Origin: Cupriavidus basilensis
GTDB taxonomy: Bacteria > Pseudomonadota > Gammaproteobacteria > Burkholderiales > Burkholderiaceae
DNA length: 64,000 bases
Direction of reading: 5' to 3'
Assembly: GCF_008801925.2 (NCBI RefSeq)
Contig: NZ_CP062803.1
Coordinates: 3,224,001 to 3,288,000, forward strand
Made by a program: the position numbers and the translations under genes. Positions 10,481-17,840 of the stretch are shown piece by piece (positions within the stretch are counted from its first letter, which is position 1; every line of letters begins with the position of its first letter). A model generated the notes under the pieces. That model was not told the origin of the DNA and did no database searches. It worked only from the letters and a program-made list of their open reading frames with translations.

Positions 10481-10984
10481 GTGATGACACGATATGCAAT
10501 CGAGCATCGGGAATGGGTGGTGGAGCAGATGATGCCGCCGCTGAACCGGTCGATAGTGGAGTTGGCCAAGGCCACAGGGATCACGACAGTGACCTTGCGG
10601 ACTTGGCGCAGGATGGCGAGAGAAGCAGGAAGAATTGTGCCGGGTGACGGAAAGCAGAGTGATCAATGGTCCAGCGCGGACAAGTTTCGCGTTGTGTTGG
10701 AGACAGCGCCGCTAAGCGAAGCGGAGCTGTCGGAGTACTGCCGCGCAAAGGGCATCCGGGCGGAGCAGATTCAGCAATGGCGTGAGGCGTGCGAGCAGGC
10801 CAATGCGGCTACCCCCGTCAAGCGAACGTTGGCGCAGCGGCGGGAAGACGAAGCGGCGCGTGGGCGAGTGCGTGAGCTGGAACGCGAGCTCAAGCGCAAG
10901 AATGCGGCGCTGGCGGAGACGGCGGCACTGCTGGTCTTGCAAAAAAAAGCCGCAGCGATCTGGGGACGGGACGAGGAAGACTGA
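10481..10984 (+). CDS. IS3-family transposase OrfA (DNA-binding subunit)
   Basis: A 167-residue protein with two helix-turn-helix-like segments: residues about 20-50 (IVELAKATGITTVTLRTWRR) and about 75-105 (SEAELSEYCRAKGIRAEQIQ). A basic, leucine-rich coiled coil follows at about 120-155 (RVRELERELKRKNAALAETA), as expected for OrfA, which binds the IS ends and dimerises with OrfAB. The frame ends at 10984, just before orfB. The A8 run at 10941-10948 near its end permits a -1 shift into the orfB frame, which is open from there on, giving the OrfAB fusion transposase. Confidence 0.88.
   Translation: MMTRYAIEHREWVVEQMMPPLNRSIVELAKATGITTVTLRTWRRMAREAGRIVPGDGKQSDQWSSADKFRVVLETAPLSEAELSEYCRAKGIRAEQIQQWREACEQANAATPVKRTLAQRREDEAARGRVRELERELKRKNAALAETAALLVLQKKAAAIWGRDEED
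10941..10949 (+). promoter_or_regulatory. Probable -1 programmed frameshift site (A8 run)
   Basis: Eight adenines followed by G lie in the zero-frame context CAA AAA AAA GCC of orfA. Slipping back one base continues as KKSRSDLGTGRGRLISTPDR straight into orfB without a stop. This is the usual IS3 route to OrfAB. Confidence 0.7.
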
Positions 10985-11001
10985 TCAGCACCCCGGATCG
11001 C

Positions 11002-12033
11002 TTGGAAGCCATAGAGTTGATCGATGAAGCCGTAGGCGCCGGGGCCCGTCAGGCGAAGGCGTGCGAGGCGCTTGGTTTGACCGAGCGGACCATGCAGCGC
11101 TGGCGGCATGCCCCCGCCGACGGGCGGCTTGAAGCGCGTCGTGATGCACCGGCCAACAAGTTCAGCGAATCAGAACGGCAGGCGGTGCTGAGGGCGGCGA
11201 ACCAGCCAGGTTATGCGAGCCTGACGCCGCACCAGATCGTGCCAAAGCTGGCGGATGAGGGCATCTACGTGGGATCGGTATCGACGATCTACCGGGTGCT
11301 GCATGAAGCGGGACAAAGCCGTCGGCGTGGCCGCAGCAAGGCCCCGTGCACGCGCCCGCTGACGACGCACCGGGCCACGGGTCCGAATCAGGTGTGGTGT
11401 TGGGACATCACCTGGCTGCCGACTACGGTCAAGGGCAAGTTCTTCTACTGGTACATGATGAAGGACATCTACAGCCGCAAGCTGGTAGCCAACGAGGTGC
11501 ATGAGAGCCAGACGGCTGAGCACGCCAGCCGCCTGCTGATGCACGGCTGTTTGCGGGAGCAGACAGCGGGTCGTCCGCTGGTGCTGCACTCGGACAACGG
11601 CAAGGCCATGAAAGGGGCCACCATGCTGGCAGCAATGTATGACCTAGGGGTGGTGCCATCCTACAGCCGGCCCAGGGTGAGTAACGACAATGCCTATGCC
11701 GAAGCGCTGTTCCGCACGGCGAAGTACTGCCCGATGTGGCCGGAACGCCCGTTCGATAGCCTGGAACAAGCGCGTGACTGGGTGCTGCGCTTCGTGCGCT
11801 GGTACAACGACGAGCACCGACACAGCAGCCTGAAATACGTCACGCCCAACCAGCGGCATCAGGGCACAGCCACCGCTCTGTTGGCGCAGAGAACGGCACT
11901 GTATGAAGTTGTGCGCGCCCGGAATCCGCAGCGTTGGACCACGGGCATCCGCAACTGGGAACTACCAGATGCTGTGTACCTGAACCCGGAGCGAGCGCAG
12001 CAAAACGGACAGAATTACAAGCAAGCAGCGTAA
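11002..12033 (+). CDS. IS3-family transposase OrfB (DDE integrase core)
   Basis: A 343-residue catalytic subunit. An N-terminal HTH_21-type region (residues 1-90) precedes an rve integrase core. The DDE residues are visible: first Asp in VWCWDITWLP, second in LHSDNGKAMKG, Glu in YAEALFRTAKY, with the late motif EHRHSSLKYVTP. The independent start would be TTG at 11002, but the frame is open upstream into the slippery site, so the working protein is probably the OrfAB fusion. Length and motifs are complete; no disruption is seen. Confidence 0.92.
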   Translation: MEAIELIDEAVGAGARQAKACEALGLTERTMQRWRHAPADGRLEARRDAPANKFSESERQAVLRAANQPGYASLTPHQIVPKLADEGIYVGSVSTIYRVLHEAGQSRRRGRSKAPCTRPLTTHRATGPNQVWCWDITWLPTTVKGKFFYWYMMKDIYSRKLVANEVHESQTAEHASRLLMHGCLREQTAGRPLVLHSDNGKAMKGATMLAAMYDLGVVPSYSRPRVSNDNAYAEALFRTAKYCPMWPERPFDSLEQARDWVLRFVRWYNDEHRHSSLKYVTPNQRHQGTATALLAQRTALYEVVRARNPQRWTTGIRNWELPDAVYLNPERAQQNGQNYKQAA

Positions 12034-12066
12034 CGGCTGAGGCGACAACTACCTTGACACACGCCG

Positions 12067-12245
12067 CTCGTAAAGAAAAGTAACCAAAAGAAAGCGATCC
12101 TTGCAGGAGGCTGGCTTTTCGGGGTTGCGCAGCCCGGTGGTTTCGTCGTCAGGCCCCGGGTGCTAATGGCCTCGTACCGCAACCGGTTTAAAGGACCACG
12201 ACCCAGCAAATGACGCTGGTTTCGTGGTGAGGCTGCTCGGTAGAG
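12067..12245 (+). repeat. Inner arm of repeat copy 1 (inverted relative to 12440-12632)
   Basis: The first 49 bases (from CTCG at 12067) are identical to the reverse complement of the right copy. About 25 bases then diverge in sequence, yet both copies form a short palindrome there: GGGTTGCGCAGCCC here, CATTGGGATTCCCAATG opposite. Beyond this, similarity of roughly 80-85% by eye resumes to about 12245. CTCG at 12067-12070 is the right-hand target-site duplicate of the IS. Confidence 0.82.
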
Positions 12246-12439
12246 GCATCCCTGCTCATTCACGCATCTGCCGGTACCGGCGCAAAGCGCCACGATATAT
12301 CACGCTATGATGGTTTCGTGGTGGGGTGGGCGCGGTGACGAAGTTCATCGGCCAATCAAGCCGTTGCCACCGCGCCCACGACGGAAACGGGACGCCTGCA
12401 ACTTCGTGGCCGCCCGCACCGCGAGCGACAGACGGCTTC
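12246..12439. other. Spacer between the two repeat copies, rich in TTCGTGGTG motifs
   Basis: No credible gene. The motif TTCGTGGTG or its complement recurs here and in the flanking arms (about 12226, 12312, 12405, 12437, 12471 complement, 12495). Short frames through it have no ribosome-binding site and no recognisable protein. A TACCGGTACCGG-like palindromic cluster is at about 12270. Confidence 0.6.
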
Positions 12440-12728
12440 AAATTCGTGGTGATGGCTACCGGTGGGGGCCACCACGAATCCCTGGGCATTGGCTGGGTCG
12501 TGGTGATCTAAACTGGTAACGGCACGAGTCCATTAGCACCCAGGGCCGTACGACGAAACCATTGGGATTCCCAATGACGCCACGCCAGCCTCCTGCAAGG
12601 ATCGCTTTCTTTTGGTTACTTTTCTTTACGAGTAAAGAAAAGTAACATCTCACACGTTCCAAAACAGCCAACACCGTACAGCCGCGCCAGCAGCTAGAAG
12701 CAATAAAACCCCGCCCCAAAAACGCCAA
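12440..12728 (-). repeat. Repeat copy 2, intact element inverted relative to copy 1
   Basis: About 290 bases, uninterrupted, match copy 1 (10312-10410 joined to 12067-12245) on the opposite strand. It shows what copy 1 looked like before the insertion sequence arrived. It holds the long hairpin at 12615-12646, the palindrome around 12566-12582 and several TTCGTGGTG-type motifs. It is extragenic, just downstream of fecR. Confidence 0.82.
12615..12646. repeat. Perfect 14-bp hairpin with CGAG loop
   Basis: GTTACTTTTCTTTA, loop CGAG, then the exact complement TAAAGAAAAGTAAC. It is the intact twin of the hairpin split by the IS. It is A/T-rich and could act as a weak terminator for fecR, but it lacks a plain T-run after a GC stem. 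Confidence 0.85.
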
Positions 12729-12735
12729 TCTGCGC

Positions 12736-12763
12736 CAGCAGCCAGCAGCCAGCAGCCAGCAGC
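12736..12763. repeat. Four tandem copies of the 7-mer CAGCAGC
   Basis: Exact heptamer repeats lie 26 bases past the fecR stop codon, between the gene and repeat copy 2. The number may vary between strains. No coding role is seen. Confidence 0.8.
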
Positions 12764-12789
12764 GCAAAAAACGCCCCCTTAAGAAACAC

Positions 12790-13791
12790 TCAACTAAGCA
12801 ACACAATCCCCCCCGGCAACGACCTCACCTCCAACCCAAGTGAGCGCTGCATCTGCGCAATCGCCTTATCCAGCGACCGAATCTGAAACCGCCCCGTCAC
12901 ATGCCTGCTCGCTACCCGCTTATCCAACAGCACCACCCTGCCCGGCCGGTAGCGATTGATCTCCTCAACCACCTCATGCAATGGCGCGTCGGCAAACCGC
13001 AGGTAGCCATCGCGCCACGCCGGCATCCATGTCGGATCGACATGCACGATGCGCCCGAGCGCAGCACTATCGTAGGTGAGTTGCTGCTTGCCGCTCAGCG
13101 TCGCGATGCCCGCACCGTGCGCCACCTGCACGGTCCCCTCGACGCAAGTCACGCAGACACCGGCGGGCGTGACCCGCACTTCAAACCGTGCGCTCTGCGC
13201 AAACGCGCGCCCCGGCCCGGCGACCACCGCGAACGGCTGCGGCGCATTCAAGGTATCGACGGCGGCTTCGCCGGCGATCAGGTCGATGCCCTGCACACGC
13301 CCCGCGCCGGAGCGCACGGCAATACTGGTGCGCGTATTGAGCTCGACGGTGACATCCTCGGCCAGCGCCAGCCGGCGTTGCTCGCCGGTCGCGGTGCGGT
13401 AATCCGCGCGCATCTCCTCCACGGAAGGCCAAAGGCCCAGCGGCGGCCGGATGACGGCCACTGTCGCCGCGGCTGCCGCCGCGCTCATGGCGCCGCCGAG
13501 AAATGCACGCCGCTGCCAGTTCGGCGCGCGCGGCGTCCCGGCAAAACGCAGGCTGGCCGGGTTGCGGGCCACCACCAGCTGACTGGCCTCGCCCAGTTGC
13601 GCCCATCGCTGCCGTGCCACGGACAAAGCGGCCCGGTTGGCGGGATCGGCCATGCACCAGCGCCGCAGCGCGGCGCCGTCGGCCTGCGTCATCTCGCCCG
13701 CCGCCACGCGGCGCACCCAGGCGAGCGCCTGCCGCTCGATCGCATCAAGCGTGCGTTCCGGTTGTCGCGCAGGAATCATCATTCGTATCAT
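12790..13791 (-). CDS. FecR-family anti-sigma factor / sigma regulator (VreR-like)
   Basis: A 333-residue inner-membrane regulator that should hold the upstream ECF sigma factor inactive and relay a signal from the STN-domain protein. An N-terminal cytosolic DUF4880-type region (residues 10-60, QALAWVRRVAAGEMTQAD..ALRRW) precedes one membrane segment at about 97-116. A periplasmic FecR domain (130-225) and a DUF4974/STN-like C-terminus (260-333) follow. Gly-Thr at 219-220 (CVEGTVQV) falls at the conserved position where some FecR-like proteins self-cleave; that it does so here is inference. It lies 81 bases after the sigma gene in the same unit. The next DNA downstream is repeats and an IS, so it probably ends the operon. 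Confidence 0.9.
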   Translation of the reverse strand: MIRMMIPARQPERTLDAIERQALAWVRRVAAGEMTQADGAALRRWCMADPANRAALSVARQRWAQLGEASQLVVARNPASLRFAGTPRAPNWQRRAFLGGAMSAAAAAATVAVIRPPLGLWPSVEEMRADYRTATGEQRRLALAEDVTVELNTRTSIAVRSGAGRVQGIDLIAGEAAVDTLNAPQPFAVVAGPGRAFAQSARFEVRVTPAGVCVTCVEGTVQVAHGAGIATLSGKQQLTYDSAALGRIVHVDPTWMPAWRDGYLRFADAPLHEVVEEINRYRPGRVVLLDKRVASRHVTGRFQIRSLDKAIAQMQRSLGLEVRSLPGGIVLLS

Positions 13792-13872
13792 GGCATCAAG
13801 CGAGCCGCCACCGTGGTTTGCCCGTGGACATAGACAAGACGGTTGGGAAGCAACAGATCGGCATGCTTTTTT

Positions 13873-14388
13873 TCATCCATGCTTGGGGCTATGGGCCATG
13901 CAGTACTCATGGGCCCGCTTGAGCTCCAGGCCGATCAGGCGCGGCGACACGCCGAAGCGCACCGCGGCCTCCTGGTTCGAGAGTTCATCGACCCGCACCG
14001 CGAGGAAGATCGCCCGCCGGCGTGGCGGCATGCTTTCGATAAGGCGTGCAACGGCCTCGACCTCGTCACGCGCCGCGACCGTTTGCGCGGGGCCGGGCGC
14101 GGGATCGACGATCTCGGCCATCAGCGTCTCCATCTCTTCGGCGCTCATGTAGCGGCGGTCGCGCTGCAGCCGGTCCAGCGCCAGGTTGGTGGCCATGCGC
14201 ATCAGGTAGGCGGCCGGGCTCTTGACCGGCTCGCCCTCCTCCTTGCGGTCTTCCAGGTGCACCCAGGTATCGTGCAGCGCATCGCTGGCGAGCTCGGCCG
14301 AGCCCAGGCGCCATGTCAGGCGGCGCTTGAGGTCGTCGTAGCGTTGCGCGAGCAGTTCGCGCAAGCTGGAGCGGCTGGAGTCGCTCAT
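13873..14388 (-). CDS. FecI-type ECF sigma factor (VreI-like)
   Basis: A 171-residue RNA polymerase sigma factor of the extracytoplasmic-function class. Region 2 spans about residues 10-80 (ASDALHDTWVHLED..SPAAYLMRMATNLALDRLQ). Region 4 spans 110-160 (MPPRRRAIFLAVRVDELSNQEAAVRFGVSPRLIG) with its helix-turn-helix. There is no region 1 or 3, as expected. The ATG directly follows the stop codon of the STN gene, so the two are translationally coupled. Likely targets are the two matching promoters at 17182-17228 and 26488-26535, one of which drives this operon itself. Confidence 0.94.
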   Translation of the reverse strand: MSDSSRSSLRELLAQRYDDLKRRLTWRLGSAELASDALHDTWVHLEDRKEEGEPVKSPAAYLMRMATNLALDRLQRDRRYMSAEEMETLMAEIVDPAPGPAQTVAARDEVEAVARLIESMPPRRRAIFLAVRVDELSNQEAAVRFGVSPRLIGLELKRAHEYCMAHSPKHG

Positions 14389-15180
14389 CTATCGGCTCGC
14401 CTGCCGGCCACAGGGAGGCTGGCACGAGCCGGAGCGGGCCGCGGCGCCGTCACAGCGCACCGGCTTGACCAGCAGCACGAATGCCTTGGCCGGATCCCCG
14501 GGCGGCTGGCCCACATCGACGTGCTCCACGGTCTCGATGATGGCCGCATCGCGTGCCTTGTCGCCGGTGGTGTCCAGCAGGCGCACGTGCGCAACGTGGC
14601 CGGCCGCATTGATCTGCACATAAAGCGCGAGACGATATTCCCCGAGCGCGAGTGCGGGCCGCGCGCATAGCGCCTGATAGACCTGCGACTGCACGGCGCC
14701 GTCATATTGCCGCGCGGCGCTGGCCGGGGGCTGCGCGACGGCCGTGTCCGCGTAGCGCGGCGCGGGCACCAGCACGAAGGCATCGGCCGCGGCTGCCTGC
14801 ACGCTCAGCCCCGTGCCCTCGAGCATCTTGCGCAAGGCGTTTTCCGGGCTGAAGGTGCCGTGGACGGCAGTCGAGGTTCGCCCCGCTGCCAGCTCGGAGG
14901 AAAAGAAGACGGACAGGCTGGTCTGCGCGTCGTATTGCGCCAACGCTTGCTTGAGCGGCTGGGCCGGCAGGTCGAATGCCATCTCGACCGCGCCGCGGTT
15001 GGCGGGCTGCTGGGCGCGGGTCTGCTGGCAGGCGAGGCAGAGGGCCAGGACCGCCATATAGACGACCAGTGCGCGCGCACCGGGGGCTGCGACCAAACTT
15101 GCCATCACGATCCAATGCCATGTGCGTTGAGGAGTCCTTGCCGCATCGGGCGCGTGGCCCAAGTGCATACTCGTGCGCAT
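14389..15180 (-). CDS. STN-domain signalling protein without beta-barrel, TonB-C-like tail (VreA-like)
   Basis: A 263-residue exported protein. After a signal segment (about residues 20-52) comes an STN domain (60-130: MAFDLPAQPLKQALAQYDAQ, SVFFSSELAAGR, VHGTFSPENALRKMLEGTGL). This is the part of TonB-dependent transducers that touches FecR. No plug or barrel follows. Instead the last ~110 residues look like a TonB C-terminal fold (YRLALYVQINAAGHVAHVRLL). In P. aeruginosa, VreA of PUMA3 is likewise an STN protein lacking a barrel. The start is uncertain among 15180, 15168 and 15105. It is coupled to the sigma gene downstream and 58 bases after the protease gene. Confidence 0.82.
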   Translation of the reverse strand: MRTSMHLGHAPDAARTPQRTWHWIVMASLVAAPGARALVVYMAVLALCLACQQTRAQQPANRGAVEMAFDLPAQPLKQALAQYDAQTSLSVFFSSELAAGRTSTAVHGTFSPENALRKMLEGTGLSVQAAAADAFVLVPAPRYADTAVAQPPASAARQYDGAVQSQVYQALCARPALALGEYRLALYVQINAAGHVAHVRLLDTTGDKARDAAIIETVEHVDVGQPPGDPAKAFVLLVKPVRCDGAAARSGSCQPPCGRQASR

Positions 15181-15238
15181 CGTAGGGATCCAATGTGACG
15201 CCGCCGTGAAGGCGTGCCAGCCACTGCGGTGACATGGC

Positions 15239-16639
15239 TCACTCCTCCTGGCCGGGACCCGCCGGCTGCCGCGTCTCGATCGCGATAAACAACCGCGCGT
15301 TGCCACGCTGGACCAGCAGCGCCACCGCGCCGTCCGCCGCGCTGGCCTCGTCGGCCAGCGCCTCGATGCTGTCGACCGGCTGGCCGTTGAGCGCGAGGAT
15401 CACATCGCCGGCCTGCATGCCGGCGCGCGACGCGGCCGCGTTCACGCGCTGCACCAGCAGGCCGCCGTCGATACGCAGCACCTGCCGCTCTTGCGCCCAC
15501 AGCGGCCTGACCATCATGCCCAGCGGCGCGTGCCCGGGCGTGGCCGTGCGCGCCACCCGTGGCGCGTCGAAGCGATCGGGCCGCACCTCCAGCACGAGCA
15601 CGGCGCGGTCCCGCCAGATGCGCAGCGGGACCGCGACGCCGGGGGCCAGGTCCGCGATGCAGATCAGCGCATCGGCGGACTGCACGACATCGCGCGCGCC
15701 CACCTGCAGGATCACATCGCCCGGCTTCATGCCGGCCCGGCTGGCGGCCCCGCCGGGCTGCACATAGCTCACCAGCGCGCCCGCGGGCCGGGGCAGGCGA
15801 AACGAATCGGCCAGGGCCTGCGAGACCTCCTGCACCGCCACGCCGATACGCCCGCGTGTCACCGCGCCCTGGCGCAGCAACTGGTCCTTGATGCGCATGG
15901 CCACATCGATGGGAATGGCGAACGACAAGCCCTGATAGCCGCCGCTGCGGCTGTAGATGCGGGAATTGATGCCGATCACCTCTCCCTTGAGGTTGAACAG
16001 CGGGCCGCCGGAGTTGCCGGGGTTGACCGGCACGTCGGTCTGCAGGAAGGGCATGTACTCGGCGCCAGGCAACACCCTGCCCTTGGCGCTGACGATGCCG
16101 GCCGTGACCGAGTTACTGAAACCATAGGGTGAGCCGATGGCCAGGGCCCAGCTGCCCACTTCCACGCTCGCGGCGTCGCCGATCTTCACCGTCGGCAAGC
16201 CGGTGGCGTCGATCTTGAGCAGCGCGACGTCGGCAACGGCATCCAGCCCGATCAGCCTGGCCTTGAACTCGCGCCGGTCGGTCAGCTTCACGCTGACCAG
16301 GGATCCGCGCGCGACCACGTGCGCGTTGGTGAGGATATAGCCGTCGCCGCTAAGGATAAAGCCCGAGCCCAGGCTGGTCTCGTCGACATTGTCCTGGCCC
16401 TGCGCACGCCCGCGCAGCAGATCGGTCGATGCCTCGCGGGCCACACCGATGTTGACCACGGCCGGGCCATTCTCGCGGACCAGCCGCGAGAAATCGGGCG
16501 CGGCTCGCCACGCTGCCGCCTGCAGCGGCGCGCATCCGGCCGTGCCTGCCGCCAGCGCAAAGAGCAGCGCCATGGCAGCAAAGGCCAGCGAGCGCCGCAC
16601 GAAACCGCTGCGGCGACCCGGGTCCAAAGCCATCGCCAT
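15239..16639 (-). CDS. HtrA/Deg-family serine protease with two PDZ domains
   Basis: A 466-residue periplasmic or membrane-anchored S1C protease. A signal segment lies at residues 13-38 (a TAGC just after it is a poor lipobox). The trypsin-like domain carries His in TNAHVV, Asp in DAVADVALLKID and Ser in NPGNSGGPLF. Two PDZ domains follow (about 270-350, GAASRAGMKPGDVILQVG; and 395-460, AAASRAGMQAGDVILALNGQ). The start at 16639 gives TGATATG, a one-base gap after the preceding gene; a start at 16660 would overlap it by 20 bases. Lying in a sigma/anti-sigma operon, it may be the site-1 protease that cuts the FecR-like protein, like DegS on RseA. That role is inference; general folding control is the alternative. 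Confidence 0.9.
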   Translation of the reverse strand: MAMALDPGRRSGFVRRSLAFAAMALLFALAAGTAGCAPLQAAAWRAAPDFSRLVRENGPAVVNIGVAREASTDLLRGRAQGQDNVDETSLGSGFILSGDGYILTNAHVVARGSLVSVKLTDRREFKARLIGLDAVADVALLKIDATGLPTVKIGDAASVEVGSWALAIGSPYGFSNSVTAGIVSAKGRVLPGAEYMPFLQTDVPVNPGNSGGPLFNLKGEVIGINSRIYSRSGGYQGLSFAIPIDVAMRIKDQLLRQGAVTRGRIGVAVQEVSQALADSFRLPRPAGALVSYVQPGGAASRAGMKPGDVILQVGARDVVQSADALICIADLAPGVAVPLRIWRDRAVLVLEVRPDRFDAPRVARTATPGHAPLGMMVRPLWAQERQVLRIDGGLLVQRVNAAASRAGMQAGDVILALNGQPVDSIEALADEASAADGAVALLVQRGNARLFIAIETRQPAGPGQEE

Positions 16640-16640
16640 A

Positions 16641-17117
16641 TCAGCTCGCTTGTGCGCCATCCAGCCCCAGTTCCAGCACCATGGGCTGGCGCATATCCGG
16701 CGGCGGCGGCTCGGGCAACGCCTTGGTCATCAGCACCGCGCGCAGGTCCGCGTCGGCCTGCGGATTGCCCAGCGAGTCGAACTCCATGCGCTCCACGCGG
16801 CCATTGGGAGCAAGCCACACACGCATCACCAATGACGTGGCCGGCTGCGCGCGGGCCTGCATCCAATCCTGCAAACGCAGGGCGCTCGCGTCGGCCGCAT
16901 CGCCCAGCCGCGCCTGGAACTCCGCGCTGGCCAGCTGCGCATAGCGCATCCAGTGCTGCGGGAACGGCTGCGCCGGGGCGGCGGCGGAAGACGCCGCGCC
17001 CAGGCCAAGGCCCACCAGCCCCAGCGTACGGAGCAAACGCCCCCACATTTTCCAGGGCGCAGCCAGCTTGCGCGCGGCAGGACTGGCCTGCCGGCTTGGC
17101 TCAATCGGGGAATGCAT
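16641..17117 (-). CDS. Small exported protein with TonB C-terminal-like fold
   Basis: A 158-residue protein. An N-terminal basic stretch is followed by a hydrophobic signal/anchor at residues 28-48. The mature part has a helical segment (FPQHWMRYAQLASAEFQARL) and then a TonB-C-like motif: TSLVMRVWLAPNGRVERMEF and DLRAVLMTKALPEPPPPDMR. There is no proline-rich spacer, so it is not a classical energy transducer. It is the first gene of the signalling operon, 65 bases below a predicted ECF promoter -10, and is translationally close-coupled to the protease gene. It may be a periplasmic partner of the STN protein; function not known. Confidence 0.75.
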   Translation of the reverse strand: MHSPIEPSRQASPAARKLAAPWKMWGRLLRTLGLVGLGLGAASSAAAPAQPFPQHWMRYAQLASAEFQARLGDAADASALRLQDWMQARAQPATSLVMRVWLAPNGRVERMEFDSLGNPQADADLRAVLMTKALPEPPPPDMRQPMVLELGLDGAQAS

Positions 17118-17181
17118 CGAAGTTCCTGTCTTTCGTCATGGTGCGTTGCGCACCACGCAGGGCCGCAACCTCGTCATAGCA

Positions 17182-17228
17182 AGACGGAACACATCGCCCG
17201 GACCTGTCGTTTGTCACGGAAGATTCAT
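17182..17228 (-). promoter_or_regulatory. Predicted ECF sigma promoter of the signalling operon
   Basis: On the minus strand the -35 region GTGACAAACGACAG (ending at 17204) is followed by exactly 17 nt and then CGTCT at 17186-17182. The upstream flank ATGAATCTTCC is also conserved. The same arrangement, with the same spacer, occurs before tpsB (26488-26535), and only there in full. A CGT-type -10 is usual for ECF sigma factors. Transcription would start about 55-60 bases before the gene at 17117, implying autoregulation by the sigma factor at 13873-14388. Confidence 0.75.
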
Positions 17229-17318
17229 ATGCCCCGCCGCATCAGGCCCGCCTCAGGTCCGCGCCCCGCGCATTGGCCCTTGCTACAACATGCCTGCTAG
17301 CCGGCCGTGCGTTAGTTG

Positions 17319-17840
17319 TTACGCGGCGGTTGCCTCTTCCTGCGCAGGTGCGTCCGCGGTTGCCTCCGCGGTTGCCTCCGATACCGCCGGCTGGAAGTTG
17401 CGCAGATGCAGGAAAAACTGGCCCATCATCTGCGTCCACAGCTGCAGCGCCACGGTGAGATAGTCGGGGCCCACGCCGCCGGAAATCACCACGTCCATCT
17501 CAAGCACCAGGAATTCGCCGTGCTGCGCCACGCGCGCGAAGCGCTTGGCGCGATGCCAGTCGCCCAGCACACCTTCGGGCAACGCGCCGCCTTGCACCCG
17601 CAGCGGGCAGCTCAGCGTGAAATCCAGGTACGCATCCGGCGCAGCCGAGTTGCCCCAGAGGACCTGGAAGCCAACGCCGTGGCTGGCGCTGTGCAGGCGC
17701 TGAACGCCGTCCTGCTCGATGGCCGTCACAGCGCAGCCGGCGGCCTTGATGGCATCGCAGACCTGCTCCGAAGTGACTGCCATCAGCAGTGCGGGCTGGC
17801 TGTCTGCCGAGGTGTCGATCTGGGTTGCGGTGGTGTTCAT
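17319..17840 (-). CDS. YbjN-domain protein
   Basis: A 173-residue cytoplasmic protein without signal peptide. The YbjN domain spans about residues 20-150 (VTSEQVCDAIKAAGCAVTAI, FLVLEMDVVISGGVGPDYLT, ALQLWTQMMGQFFLHLRN). The C-terminus is an Ala/Glu-rich tail. YbjN folds resemble type III secretion chaperones and act as regulators or stability factors in other bacteria. It is the last gene of the TPS/ExbBD unit, 100 bases after the isomerase gene. A chaperone or regulator role for the exoprotein is only a guess. Confidence 0.8.
   Translation of the reverse strand: MNTTATQIDTSADSQPALLMAVTSEQVCDAIKAAGCAVTAIEQDGVQRLHSASHGVGFQVLWGNSAAPDAYLDFTLSCPLRVQGGALPEGVLGDWHRAKRFARVAQHGEFLVLEMDVVISGGVGPDYLTVALQLWTQMMGQFFLHLRNFQPAVSEATAEATADAPAQEEATAA

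Larger units (their letters stand above)
10411..12066 (+). mobile_element. IS3-family insertion sequence, 1656 bp, flanked by 4-bp CTCG duplication
   Basis: The ends were set by comparing the interrupted repeat with its intact partner (12629-12728 and 12440-12632). Exactly the bases between the two CTCG copies (10407-10410 and 12067-12070) are extra. The ends are imperfect inverted repeats: left CCCTCCATGTCAGGATACTT and right, reverse-complemented, CGGCGTGTGTCAAGGTAGTT, with the shared core TGTCA-G-TA-TTGTCG-CTC. Two overlapping genes, orfA and orfB, with a run of eight A at their junction, are typical of IS3. Both frames are intact, so the element may still be active. If ends are instead drawn at TG/CA (10418 and 12059), no duplication is found. 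Confidence 0.88.

Noticed and set aside
10418..12059. IS boundaries drawn at TG...CA (TGTCA / TGACA)
   Set aside because: This leaves unequal flanks and no target duplication; comparison with the intact repeat shows 7 further bases on each side belong to the insertion.
12307..12519. Short plus-strand frames within the repeat locus (12307-12519, 12326-12511)
   Set aside because: They lie in inverted, hairpin-forming repeats, have no ribosome-binding site and resemble no protein.
17204..17228. Pho box (PhoB site) reading of CTGTCGTTTGTCACG, since PUMA3 in P. aeruginosa responds to phosphate
   Set aside because: The two TGTC half-sites are 7 bases apart, not the 11-base period of a Pho box. 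The conserved spacing to CGTCT favours an ECF promoter.
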